A DNA stretch of 45,256 nucleotides from IMG/VR virus record IMGVR_UViG_3300042887_002198, positions 1 to 45,256 of that record. The stretch is one strand, 5' to 3'. This DNA comes from a virus. The translations under genes and the position numbers were made by a program. The notes under the pieces are model-generated. The model searched no databases, was not told where the DNA came from, and was given only the letters and a program-made list of their open reading frames with translations. This document shows, in pieces, positions 34,584-43,102 of the stretch. Each line of letters opens with the position of its first letter. Position 1 is the first letter of the stretch.

Positions 34584-36947
34584 TTAGGCAATAATCTCTG
34601 CAAACTTGTTGAGGAATACGCGGGACAGCTTCTTCTCGCTGGTGAATTTGGTGAATTGCTTAGCAAGGCGGTTCTGAGAAGATGCATCAGAGAAGCTTTC
34701 ACTAACAACACTGCTGACAAATTCCTCGTCATCATCGTTAATGTCCAATCCGTTTTTACTATCAAAAACAAAATATGCATCATAGTTATATCCGCCTAAA
34801 ATCATCATGCACTTTTCTTTGCGTGCTTCACGACTTTTCTTTTGGAACAATTCATTGGCGCTGCGCCATGGCAAGATCTCGCCATCTTTCTTTGCGGTAT
34901 AGCGCAATGCAGTGATTGCAGTGCTTTTGTAGTCGCTGCGGTAATTGGCAACAAAAAATCCAATCACGGTGGTTCCACAGGTTATTCTGAGATTTTCAAT
35001 CAGAGCGGCATACAATCCTTTATCATAGCTGCGGAACATAATGTTGCGGCCGTTTACTGGAATCATGTTACCGCATTTCCATTCCGGAACGGTAGAAGCT
35101 TTACGGTATGTCTCATCGGCATTGTTGTAGTCAAAGTGAGCTTGGCATGCATCGCCATCAGTAAGGAAAATGGTATTCATCTTTTGTACATGATGGCGTG
35201 CCTTAAAGCGTTTCACAATTTCATGTGCAACAACAATTGTCTCGTTTAGGGGAGTGCCATTCATTACCTCATACTTGTTATTGCTGAAAGGCATACTGCC
35301 GTTTCCACCATGGCTGTCGGCATGCAAATAAGCCTGAGCTTTAAGTTCTTTGCATGCCAATTCAAACTTGTCACGCTTCATGGTGCTGTTGACCAATTCA
35401 AAAATGTGAGTATAGCGAAATGCAATATTGCTGCCAAACTTAAGATTAGGATCTGTCTCATGCTTATAATTGACTGGGCTGGTGAAGCCGTAAACTTCAA
35501 ACGGAATACCTACTGCTTTGCAGAAGTACACCAGTTGCAGAGTCTGAACAATCACGCGTCCAATAGTATTGGACATGCTTCCAGAATAGTCGATGAAAAA
35601 CACCATGCCATGGTTTTTAGCATCGGCCAGTTTGGTAATGCTACAGAAGATTTGATCTTCAAACTTATAGGCATGCAGGCGGTTCACGTCAATTGTACCT
35701 GTAGTACTTTGCTGTGCTCGGCTATATTGGAATGCAGCTTTACGACGTTCAAATTCTTTGACCAACACGCTGATGTGCTTTTTAGTTGCAGACTTAAAGT
35801 CTTTCCAATCTTCTTGAACACCCGCGGCTGACATAAGCGCCACATAGCTGGTGCAGCGATGGCGTTCAGCCATAATTTCCTCAACGGGAATTACACACTT
35901 CATCATTTCCGCGGCATTAGGAGCATTGCCAACAAGATAATCTGTAACAGTCTCTTGCATGTCATGCAGTTGCTCACCAAATGATTGCATGGTCTTGCTG
36001 GTCAATTCATCTTGAGCATTGCCATAGCCCGGCATGTTGTCAGGCACACTTTCTCCTTCGCCATCTTTATCAGCCTCGGCATTGCGGTCTTTCTTTTTAG
36101 AGTTTGCTTTTCTCTCATCGCTTTTGCCTTTTTTGTCTGAGGTTGAATCGGCCTTGTCAGAGGTTTTGCCGCCATCATCTTTGCTGTCACGATAAGTTTC
36201 TGTTCCGCCGTCTTTTTCATTGTCGGAATCTGATTGGTCTCCGTCGGTGCCATTCTCACCTTTACCAGCGTCATCGCTTTTTTGTTTGCTTTCCTTGCCG
36301 CGAGGAGTGGTTGGAGAATTTTCATCGGGGGTGTCTGGAGTTTTAGTTTCCGCCTCCTCCTCCTCCTCCTCCTCACGCTTTTCGATGCTGACCATTTCAT
36401 ATACGGTCTTGCAAATATCAAGTACTTCATCATAAGTTTCTGCTGCGCGGCATCGTGCATATACTGCTTCTTCAAGGTCATTCATTGGCACTTGCAGTTG
36501 AGTGCCAATTTTAGCGCGGATGTTTAAGCGGTCCGCAAAACCCAGTGTGCTCAAGTCAGTACCGTTAATTTTGAAAAAGTCTTTCTCAATAAAGTGTCGG
36601 TATCCTTCTTTGAAGCTATACACAAGGCCTGGGTAATTGTTCTGAATAAGCCGCTCAATGCGAACATCTTCTACAATGTTGCCAATATCAAATGGAACTC
36701 CTGGGAGTGCTTCATGAAAGCGGGCGATTGCATCAGCTGGAGTATATAGCGCATGGCCAACTTCATGGCCGACCAGCAGGTCACTTACTTGCTTATTGTC
36801 AGCATTCCACATGGGCAATCCCAATACACGTCGTTCGACATCAAAAAATGCAGTGCTGTAATTTCCAACACGAACATTAATGTTTTCTTTCGCTAGCAGC
36901 TTTGCTAGCATTTTCTGAGATTCGCGATTTACAGTGGCGGCTTGCAT
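34584..36947 (-). CDS. VWA-domain protein with N-terminal HEXXH metallopeptidase-like domain (CobT-like)
   Basis: 787 residues. The N-terminal domain has HEVGH (61-65) in LLVGHEVGHALYTP, followed by NIVEDVRIERL, where the downstream Glu could be the third zinc ligand. A long charged, disordered linker (about 189-300) includes a poly-Glu run and many Asp/Lys/Ser. The C-terminal VWA domain has the MIDAS motif DYSGS (453-457) and FLTDGDACQ. The pairing with a MoxR ATPase is typical. Leaderless geometry: -10 ends 6 nt before ATG. The peptidase activity is not proven. Confidence 0.87.
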   Translation of the reverse strand: MQAATVNRESQKMLAKLLAKENINVRVGNYSTAFFDVERRVLGLPMWNADNKQVSDLLVGHEVGHALYTPADAIARFHEALPGVPFDIGNIVEDVRIERLIQNNYPGLVYSFKEGYRHFIEKDFFKINGTDLSTLGFADRLNIRAKIGTQLQVPMNDLEEAVYARCRAAETYDEVLDICKTVYEMVSIEKREEEEEEEAETKTPDTPDENSPTTPRGKESKQKSDDAGKGENGTDGDQSDSDNEKDGGTETYRDSKDDGGKTSDKADSTSDKKGKSDERKANSKKKDRNAEADKDGEGESVPDNMPGYGNAQDELTSKTMQSFGEQLHDMQETVTDYLVGNAPNAAEMMKCVIPVEEIMAERHRCTSYVALMSAAGVQEDWKDFKSATKKHISVLVKEFERRKAAFQYSRAQQSTTGTIDVNRLHAYKFEDQIFCSITKLADAKNHGMVFFIDYSGSMSNTIGRVIVQTLQLVYFCKAVGIPFEVYGFTSPVNYKHETDPNLKFGSNIAFRYTHIFELVNSTMKRDKFELACKELKAQAYLHADSHGGNGSMPFSNNKYEVMNGTPLNETIVVAHEIVKRFKARHHVQKMNTIFLTDGDACQAHFDYNNADETYRKASTVPEWKCGNMIPVNGRNIMFRSYDKGLYAALIENLRITCGTTVIGFFVANYRSDYKSTAITALRYTAKKDGEILPWRSANELFQKKSREARKEKCMMILGGYNYDAYFVFDSKNGLDINDDDEEFVSSVVSESFSDASSQNRLAKQFTKFTSEKKLSRVFLNKFAEIIA
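36353..36373 (-). repeat. CCT/AGG trinucleotide microsatellite (7 units)
   Basis: Seven CCT units on the plus strand encode the poly-Glu run of the VWA protein linker. Copy number could change by slippage without breaking the frame. Confidence 0.85.
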
Positions 36948-36953
36948 ACAGTT

Positions 36954-36982
36954 ATTCTAACAGGTTTTTTCCGATCTGTAAA
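36954..36982 (-). promoter_or_regulatory. promoter of the VWA gene, leaderless geometry
   Basis: Minus strand TTTACA (36977-36982), 17 nt, TAGAAT (36954-36959), 6 nt before ATG 36947. Confidence 0.8.
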
Positions 36983-37032
36983 TAGAAAAATGCTGATTAT
37001 GTGAAAAAAGTTTTACAGTGACAGCAAAACCA

Positions 37033-37052
37033 TTGATTTTCAACACTTTACG
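37033..37052. repeat. IHF-like repeated element, copy e
   Basis: The plus strand reads TTGATTTTCAACACTTTACG, a weaker copy with one IHF-core mismatch. It lies 50 bp upstream of the -35 box at 36977. Confidence 0.5.
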
Positions 37053-37070
37053 GCAAACCATGCTTTTTGG

Positions 37071-37180
37071 GCATTTTAACCATGTTGGATGGGTATTCTA
37101 CCGTTAAAATGCAGAAATGCCCATTTTGCTCTAAAACGGGCAAAATGGGCACTGTAACCTTTTGATTTGTAATAGGTTAC
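37071..37180 (-). terminator. cluster of three hairpins downstream of gp46
   Basis: Three inverted repeats follow one another. GTAACCT/AGGTTAC (37154-37160 with 37174-37180) overlaps the gp46 stop. TGCCCATTTTGC/GCAAAATGGGCA (37118-37129 with 37140-37151) has a 12-bp stem. GCATTTTAAC/GTTAAAATGC (37071-37080 with 37103-37112) comes last. U-tracts are only moderate (ATTTC, TTTTAAC), so the role may be termination, mRNA 3' protection or both. Confidence 0.6.
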
Positions 37181-38898
37181 GAAATGCTTTTTATGCGAGT
37201 AAAGTTTTTATGCTTTTCAAACTCAATCTTCTGTTCGAACTTTCCTTCCAGCAAATCTTGTTTGTGGCTAATGACAAATACGGTTGTATCAGAGTCAAGA
37301 GTATTCATAATCTTCAATAGATTGTCAATACCGTCTGGATCCAAGCTGCTATCAAATACCTCATCAAGAATAAGAAGATTGGTATTGCAACTATTTTGCA
37401 TCTTTGCAATTTGTCGCCATGTAAATAAGATAGCTAAATTTATGCGGCTCTTTTCGCCTTCACTAAAGCTAGCATAACTAAAGTCATCGCGATGGCGACT
37501 GCGGATGGTTTCATTAAAGCTTTCGTCAAGATTAAAACTCACAAAGAAGTCAAGTACTTGTAGGTATTGGTTAATGAGCTTGTTCATAACTGGCAAGTAT
37601 TGCCGTATAACCTTTGTCTTGATGCCTGTATCCTTAAGAAGTTCGCCAATTACTTCATTGTAGGTGCGCTCTTCAAGTTGTGTGCTTTTATGATCGCCTA
37701 GAATATCACGGCTATCTTTAAGAGTATCAAGTTCAGCTGTTGCACCATCAATATCAATATCACTGTGCTGCTCGTTTTTAACAGCAAGCAATGAAGATAT
37801 ACGCTGCTCAAAGTTGCTGATTAGTTTAAGGTTGCTGTGAATGGTGCTGTTAAGGCTATTAAGATGTTGCAGTGTCTTTTCGGTTTGTGCAAGAGCTGCA
37901 ACAGTTTCGTCCAAGCTAATCTGCAGCCGTTCATAGCCTTCGTTCAATTTGTGTGCTTTACTTTTACATTGCCCAATCTTATGGTCTCGCATGCCTTCAT
38001 CAATAGCTTGACTGCATGTTGGGCAATCAGCATTGGTCTCATAGAACTTTGATTCTGATACAATCTTTTTGATGTTGTCTTTAATTTGTCTTTCATAAGA
38101 CAATAGACTTGCTTTTGTTTTCTGGTCGCGTTCGCTTTTGGTTTTGGCCTTGCCAAACTCTGTGCCATACTCTTCAGCAAGCGCAGCATTGGCTTCAACT
38201 AATGTTGCAATGTGATTGCTCAATTCGGTGATTTCTTCATCATACTTAGCGGCATTGCTAGCGTTGATGTTTTTAAGATTGCTAATGTGTTTGCTTTGCA
38301 GCACAATCTTTTCTTTGGTCAAATTGTATTGATATTCAGTATCTTTAATTGTATCCTTTAGCTTCGCTTGATTTTCTTTAAGCACAACATTCATTTTGCT
38401 AAAGATACCAATATCTAGCAAGTCTTCAATAACCTCACGTCGAGCATACGTACTAAGCTGCATGAATGGTGTAAAGTTACTGCTGCCCAATACCACAACT
38501 TGATGGAAGCTTTTGTGATTCAATTTGAGAATGTTTGTCTCAAGTAGCTTTTGATAATCACGGCTGTGGCTTTCCTGATTTACTAGATTGCCATTCAACC
38601 AAATTTCAAATATGTTGGGTTTGAGACCACGCACAATCTTATATTCACTTGGCCCAATATTGAATTCAACTTCAACCTTGCAGCCTTTGCCATTGATGCT
38701 GTTGACAAGTTGAGGTTTGTTGATACTACGATGCGGTTTGCCAAACAAGACAAAGCTTAGTGCATCCAGCATTAGACTCTTGCCGCTGCCATTGTGGCCT
38801 ACAATAAGTGTAGAGCGAATGCTGTCAAGGTCAATTTCAATTTCATTGTCTCCTACGCTAAGGAAATTTTTATATTTTAGTTTACGGAAAATAATCAT
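37177..38898 (-). CDS. gp46: gp46 recombination nuclease ATPase subunit (Rad50/SbcC-like)
   Basis: 573 residues (T4: 560). Walker A VGHNGSGKS (33-41), a coiled-coil middle with the zinc hook CPTC (292-295), the ABC signature FSEGEKSR (about 485), Walker B LLILDE (about 520) and FVISHK. Rad50-type SMC-like ATPase that with gp47 resects DNA ends for recombination-dependent replication. The ATG overlaps the gp47 stop. Confidence 0.96.
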   Translation of the reverse strand: MIIFRKLKYKNFLSVGDNEIEIDLDSIRSTLIVGHNGSGKSLMLDALSFVLFGKPHRSINKPQLVNSINGKGCKVEVEFNIGPSEYKIVRGLKPNIFEIWLNGNLVNQESHSRDYQKLLETNILKLNHKSFHQVVVLGSSNFTPFMQLSTYARREVIEDLLDIGIFSKMNVVLKENQAKLKDTIKDTEYQYNLTKEKIVLQSKHISNLKNINASNAAKYDEEITELSNHIATLVEANAALAEEYGTEFGKAKTKSERDQKTKASLLSYERQIKDNIKKIVSESKFYETNADCPTCSQAIDEGMRDHKIGQCKSKAHKLNEGYERLQISLDETVAALAQTEKTLQHLNSLNSTIHSNLKLISNFEQRISSLLAVKNEQHSDIDIDGATAELDTLKDSRDILGDHKSTQLEERTYNEVIGELLKDTGIKTKVIRQYLPVMNKLINQYLQVLDFFVSFNLDESFNETIRSRHRDDFSYASFSEGEKSRINLAILFTWRQIAKMQNSCNTNLLILDEVFDSSLDPDGIDNLLKIMNTLDSDTTVFVISHKQDLLEGKFEQKIEFEKHKNFTRIKSIS

Positions 38899-39974
38899 AA
38901 TGCATCGGCGTTTTGCGCTTCAATATAGAGTTCTTGCAATTTGGTTTTGATGCGGCCTTTATCCAATTCAGTTTCAACTGCATCGACATAAGTATTTAAT
39001 AGTGTGCTAGTATCGCTGACATTTACTTCTTCATCGAGAACGTTCTCGCTATTATACTCTGCAAAATTTTCAACAATCTTTAGGTCAAATGGTTCTTGAG
39101 CGCTGATACGATCGATGTACTTGTCAAAAGCAAATGGATCTTTCTTTGCAGCAACAATTACTTTAATAAAGGTTCCATTTACTGCGCTAAAATCCATTCT
39201 GTTGATTGCCTCAACCGGTGCATCATATGGTGTATCATCATATACCAGTTTTTTAAACATACACAGGGCATTGCGGATTGGCAACAGCTCGCGTGTTTCA
39301 GTGTCAATCACATGCCAATACTTGGGGTCATTGCAATCTGCCCAGGTGTGTTCAAAGGCAACTCCTAAGTAATGAATATTATCGCGTTGACTCTTGGTAT
39401 GATAGTGCCCACTCATTACTGTTTCATAGCGCCCAAACAATGAAGCATCCATACCATGACTGGTAGCCGGTGCGCCTTTCATCATTTCAAATCCACTCAA
39501 CTCAAGGTGACTACCAAGCCATGCCGCCGGTGCGCTCTCAATGAAGCGAATACTCTCTGCATAATTTTCTGAATTGATCCAAGGCAACAGCGCAATGTCC
39601 AATGAGCCATACGAAACAACCGTAGGCTCCATATGAACAGTAACCACTTCAGAGTACTTGCCTAATACTTCATTGAGGCTGCATAGATTGTTGGTATTTT
39701 TAAAAAACACATCATGATTGCCTGGGATAATATCCATATGCATATCATATTCATACAGCTTATCAATAAACATAGCACGATTGCGATTCAACACTTTATA
39801 GTTGATATAGCGTCGATGATCAAAATAGTCTCCAAGATGAAGTATCTTTTTAATGTTGTGCCTTAGGCAATACGGGAAAAATACTTCGCTATAGAATCGC
39901 TCAGCATAGTCAAGAAATATATCACTGCCGGTTTTTATGCCAGCATGGGTATCCGTGAGAACTGCAATTTTCAT
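38895..39974 (-). CDS. gp47: gp47 recombination nuclease subunit (Mre11/SbcD-like)
   Basis: 359 residues starting MKIAVLTDTHAGIKTGSDIF (T4: 339). Metallophosphoesterase motifs: TDTHAG, HLGDYFDHRRY, IPGNHDVFF, MSGHYHTKSQ. Mre11 family nuclease partner of gp46. The ATG at 39972-39974 follows the gp55 stop directly (TAA-TATG); an ATG three codons earlier is an alternative. Confidence 0.96.
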   Translation of the reverse strand: MKIAVLTDTHAGIKTGSDIFLDYAERFYSEVFFPYCLRHNIKKILHLGDYFDHRRYINYKVLNRNRAMFIDKLYEYDMHMDIIPGNHDVFFKNTNNLCSLNEVLGKYSEVVTVHMEPTVVSYGSLDIALLPWINSENYAESIRFIESAPAAWLGSHLELSGFEMMKGAPATSHGMDASLFGRYETVMSGHYHTKSQRDNIHYLGVAFEHTWADCNDPKYWHVIDTETRELLPIRNALCMFKKLVYDDTPYDAPVEAINRMDFSAVNGTFIKVIVAAKKDPFAFDKYIDRISAQEPFDLKIVENFAEYNSENVLDEEVNVSDTSTLLNTYVDAVETELDKGRIKTKLQELYIEAQNADAL

Positions 39975-39975
39975 A

Positions 39976-40593
39976 TTAGGCATTTAAAAAATCTGTAAGA
40001 GGGCCTGCACTCTTCTTAACACTTGCAACTCTTTTGGGAGCAGTTTTCTTTTGAGGCAATGCTTCGCCATTTGAAGTACAGCGCTCAACATTGTAAAAAG
40101 CATCATTTTTTTGTCGAATCTTTTCAACCATGGTTTCACCGCCATTTAATGCATCATCATCAAATTGTGCAAACATACCAATCCCACCTTTTTCAATCAA
40201 AAGTTGCTTGATTGTGGTTTGCTTTTTTTCCTTAGCAATACGTCGGAGGAAAGCAAAGTATGCAATTTGTGTAAAGTAACTAAAAGCATTGGGTGCGCCT
40301 GTGCGAGTAGTTTTAGTAACATCATAATTCATAATTGCTTTAACGCAATTTTCTACTGCATCCATAACCATATCTTCACGGTAACTGTAATTCATGAAAC
40401 TTGGGCTGCGTGCTAGGCCATTACAAATTTTCATGAATGCTTCACCAATATCATTGGGAATGTTGGGTGGCTCGGTTCCCGCTTCTTTAGCGGTAGTCAC
40501 GCTGTTTACATATGTCATAACCTCTTCACTAAATATTGCGTTATTAACATAGTCGGTACCACGACTTTTTCTTTTTGGTTTTTCAATCTGCAT
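39976..40593 (-). CDS. gp55: gp55 late sigma factor
   Basis: 205 residues (T4: 185). TDYVNNAIFSEEVMTYVNSV, then FMNYSYREDMVMDAVENCVK, then AIMNYDVTKTTRTGAPNAFS and YFTQIAYFAFLRRIAKEKK align with T4 gp55, which directs host RNA polymerase to TATAAATA late promoters. The region YFTQI...RRI is the sigma region 2-like DNA-binding part. It has its own leaderless early promoter. Confidence 0.94.
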   Translation of the reverse strand: MQIEKPKRKSRGTDYVNNAIFSEEVMTYVNSVTTAKEAGTEPPNIPNDIGEAFMKICNGLARSPSFMNYSYREDMVMDAVENCVKAIMNYDVTKTTRTGAPNAFSYFTQIAYFAFLRRIAKEKKQTTIKQLLIEKGGIGMFAQFDDDALNGGETMVEKIRQKNDAFYNVERCTSNGEALPQKKTAPKRVASVKKSAGPLTDFLNA

Positions 40594-40599
40594 AAGTAT

Positions 40600-40627
40600 A
40601 TTATAACAAAATTTAAAGTAATGTAAA
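40600..40627 (-). promoter_or_regulatory. promoter of gp55, leaderless geometry
   Basis: Minus strand TTTACA (40622-40627), 16 nt, TATAAT (40600-40605), 6 nt before ATG 40593. Confidence 0.82.
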
Positions 40628-40711
40628 CAACTTTTTTCTATGGAAATGCATTTTGTTATTTACAAGACTATTCACTCTTGTTATAATACTAATAGAACAA
40701 CCGCTAAACAA

Positions 40712-41134
40712 TCAATTCTTCCATCGGTCTGCTGATCCATTCCAATCATGCTTAAATGAATCTGGAGGATCAAGGTCAGTTAAGGTTTGCTCATCGCCTT
40801 TGATTCCATTCTCATACGATTCTGTAAATAACGACGAGATTCGATCAATCACCAGTTGTTTATAATATGATTCCTTAAGAACGTCAGAAGCGAAGGATTC
40901 GCTTTCTACTGCATGCAAGTAAAGGCTCATTGGCTCACCTTCATTTTGTGGTACTGCATTCACCATACGAACGCCAATACCTTGCTGCACCTGTACTCGT
41001 ACCATTTCAAGTGGACTATTAAGTAGAATCGTATCATCATACAGCTCCTGAAATTCCCCAATCAGTTGTCGACCGCTAACTGTGTTGTATACACGAATGT
41101 CTAGATGCTCGAGGGTGTCGATGGTATTATTCAT
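40712..41134 (-). CDS. hypothetical protein with Sm-like N-terminal pattern
   Basis: 140 residues. The start LDIRVYNTVSGRQLIGEFQE, then YDDTILLNSPLEMVRVQV resembles the Sm1 motif (G..L.G.....D....L..P). A second strand pair lies near SLYLHAVESE, and a helical, acidic C-terminus follows. Sm/Hfq-like folds bind RNA; here this is inference from a short pattern. It lies between uvsW and gp55 and overlaps the uvsW stop by 4 nt. Confidence 0.7.
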   Translation of the reverse strand: MNNTIDTLEHLDIRVYNTVSGRQLIGEFQELYDDTILLNSPLEMVRVQVQQGIGVRMVNAVPQNEGEPMSLYLHAVESESFASDVLKESYYKQLVIDRISSLFTESYENGIKGDEQTLTDLDPPDSFKHDWNGSADRWKN

Positions 41135-42630
41135 GGCAGTTCAATTTCATAAATCTTGTATTCAAAACCTTCTTTATTATATATCTTGACACGATCAATA
41201 GCATGATTCATGGTGTAGTTCTTTTTCTTCTTCCAGCTAAAGTTGTCTGATATATCATACACTGTGCATCCTCGGCCATCATCACTTTTTCGTAGTCCGC
41301 GGCCAATGCTTTGCAGTACACGTATCTGACTCTTTGTTGGTGCAGCAAAAACAATCTGGTGGAGATTGCGAATATTTATCCCTACACTAAAGGTCCCAAT
41401 GCTGGCCACAATAATTGCATCTGTTTGCTGTTCAGTGATTTCTCGAATGGTTTCACGGTCTGTTGCATTAACTTCTCCGCTTACATAAAATACTTTGCGC
41501 TCAGGCGCTGCAGCTGCGCGAATAGCCTCATACAATGGTTTGCCATGTTTGGCAACCAGGTTAAACAACACCAGCGTATTACCTTTTTGATCCAATGCAA
41601 GACGAGTAATAAAAGCATTGCGACCAGCGTGACTTACAATAGCATTGATTTCAGCCTGATAGTCCAACTTACTGACAATCTTTTTCAACTCTTCAGTGTG
41701 ATTCAATACAATACATTTGATTTTGAGAGCTGCAAGAGTATTGCTGTCAATCAATTCTTTTGTTGTAATAACACGATGCACAGGCCCAAAGTTGCCAACC
41801 AGCACCAATTCATTACACTGACTGTTGTCGATAGTTCCAGTTGTACCAATGCGGTAGCTTGCATTCACTAGCGCACTCATAATAGCATTAAGACTCTTTG
41901 CTTTAAATAGATGCGCTTCATCGCCTACAACCATGCCATACTTTGCAAACCAACTCTTAGGCAATGTGATGGCGCTTTGCCATGTGGTAACTACTACGCG
42001 TGATTCAAAGTTATTTTTTTCTTTGCCACTGTAAATTTTATGAACATCAATGTCAGCATCAAAGCCATCATCTGCACTGCTATAATCTGCAAAGTCTTTT
42101 GTCAGCTGCTCAACCAAACTTGTTGTGGGAACCACAATCAATATACTATCATCATGATTATCAAGATACCAACGTATCATCATGTAGATAATTAAACTCT
42201 TGCCGCTGCCAGTTGGACTGATAACCAAACTGCGCCCTTCGCATAATGCGTGCGAGTAGGCGGCCAATTGATAGTCACGGGCCTCAATGCGGGATGCTCC
42301 ACCCATTAGAGTTAGACTTTTTGCATAGTCAACCAATCCTGTTTTATTTTGAGGAGTGCGATCACGTATATCACGATCAAGTTCTACGGTATATTTGCGA
42401 GCATCTGCAAACTTAAGCAATTCCAACAGGAGTCCATACGGTAATGTGTGGCTACGCATATCCAAGAGTCTTACCCGCCCATCCCACATGCGATTTTTAA
42501 ATGCCACCATATATTTGTAACCTTCAGCAAAAAAAGTAAAGTATTCTTGCGCTTCCATGAGTATACCATGGTCATCACTCCAAATTTTTAGAGTGCACTC
42601 ATTTACTTTCTTTACGGTAATGTCAGCCAT
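41131..42630 (-). CDS. uvsW: UvsW recombination helicase
   Basis: 499 residues starting MADITVKKVNECTLKIW (T4: 503). Walker A PTGSGKS at about 139-145, DEAH at 237-240, GTTGTID as motif III, SIGRGLRKSDDGRG as motif VI. SF2 helicase that unwinds D-loops and R-loops and reverses forks. The start at 42630 was chosen because GGAG lies 8 nt upstream (CAGGAGTTTGAT). The longer frame would overlap uvsY by about 100 nt. Confidence 0.95.
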   Translation of the reverse strand: MADITVKKVNECTLKIWSDDHGILMEAQEYFTFFAEGYKYMVAFKNRMWDGRVRLLDMRSHTLPYGLLLELLKFADARKYTVELDRDIRDRTPQNKTGLVDYAKSLTLMGGASRIEARDYQLAAYSHALCEGRSLVISPTGSGKSLIIYMMIRWYLDNHDDSILIVVPTTSLVEQLTKDFADYSSADDGFDADIDVHKIYSGKEKNNFESRVVVTTWQSAITLPKSWFAKYGMVVGDEAHLFKAKSLNAIMSALVNASYRIGTTGTIDNSQCNELVLVGNFGPVHRVITTKELIDSNTLAALKIKCIVLNHTEELKKIVSKLDYQAEINAIVSHAGRNAFITRLALDQKGNTLVLFNLVAKHGKPLYEAIRAAAAPERKVFYVSGEVNATDRETIREITEQQTDAIIVASIGTFSVGINIRNLHQIVFAAPTKSQIRVLQSIGRGLRKSDDGRGCTVYDISDNFSWKKKKNYTMNHAIDRVKIYNKEGFEYKIYEIELP

Positions 42631-42631
42631 A

Positions 42632-43078
42632 TCAAACTCCTGCAGTGAATCTTCGAAAATCCAAAATATTTTTAATATGTGAGTGACGCCATTTGATGTT
42701 GTCAAGAATATCTTTAAGACTATCAACAATAACCTGCTGATAGTCCAACTTCATGCGAAGTTTGCTAATGTCAGCATCAGTTTCATAAAAAAGATCCATA
42801 TCACTTTTAAGCGGTTTGGCCATTCCAGCAAAAGGATCGTAATTCCATCCACGGCTGTCCATATCTTCTTTACTCATCTTGCCGTTATAGTATAACCATT
42901 TATCTTTTTTAAGAACAGCCATACCCAATTCACCTTTTTTAAATTGCAATTTACTTAAGCTGTATAGCTCAAGATATTTTGAGTGCAACTGAGCACTCTT
43001 CATACTAGTAACATCAAGATTAACTTCATCAATCTTGATGTCCTCAGCCCACATTTTTAATATATCATCTAGAGTCAT
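42632..43078 (-). CDS. uvsY: UvsY recombination mediator
   Basis: 148 residues (T4: 137). TLDDILKMWAEDIKIDEVNL, then SAQLHSKYLELYSLSKLQFK, then YNGKMSKEDM and INWRHSHIKN-like WRHSHIKNILDFRRFTAG at the end match T4 UvsY. It loads UvsX on gp32-covered ssDNA. Its only UvsX partner here is the split, trans-spliced one. Confidence 0.93.
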   Translation of the reverse strand: MTLDDILKMWAEDIKIDEVNLDVTSMKSAQLHSKYLELYSLSKLQFKKGELGMAVLKKDKWLYYNGKMSKEDMDSRGWNYDPFAGMAKPLKSDMDLFYETDADISKLRMKLDYQQVIVDSLKDILDNIKWRHSHIKNILDFRRFTAGV

Positions 43079-43102
43079 TGTTCTAGATTGATTTATACGT
43101 TT

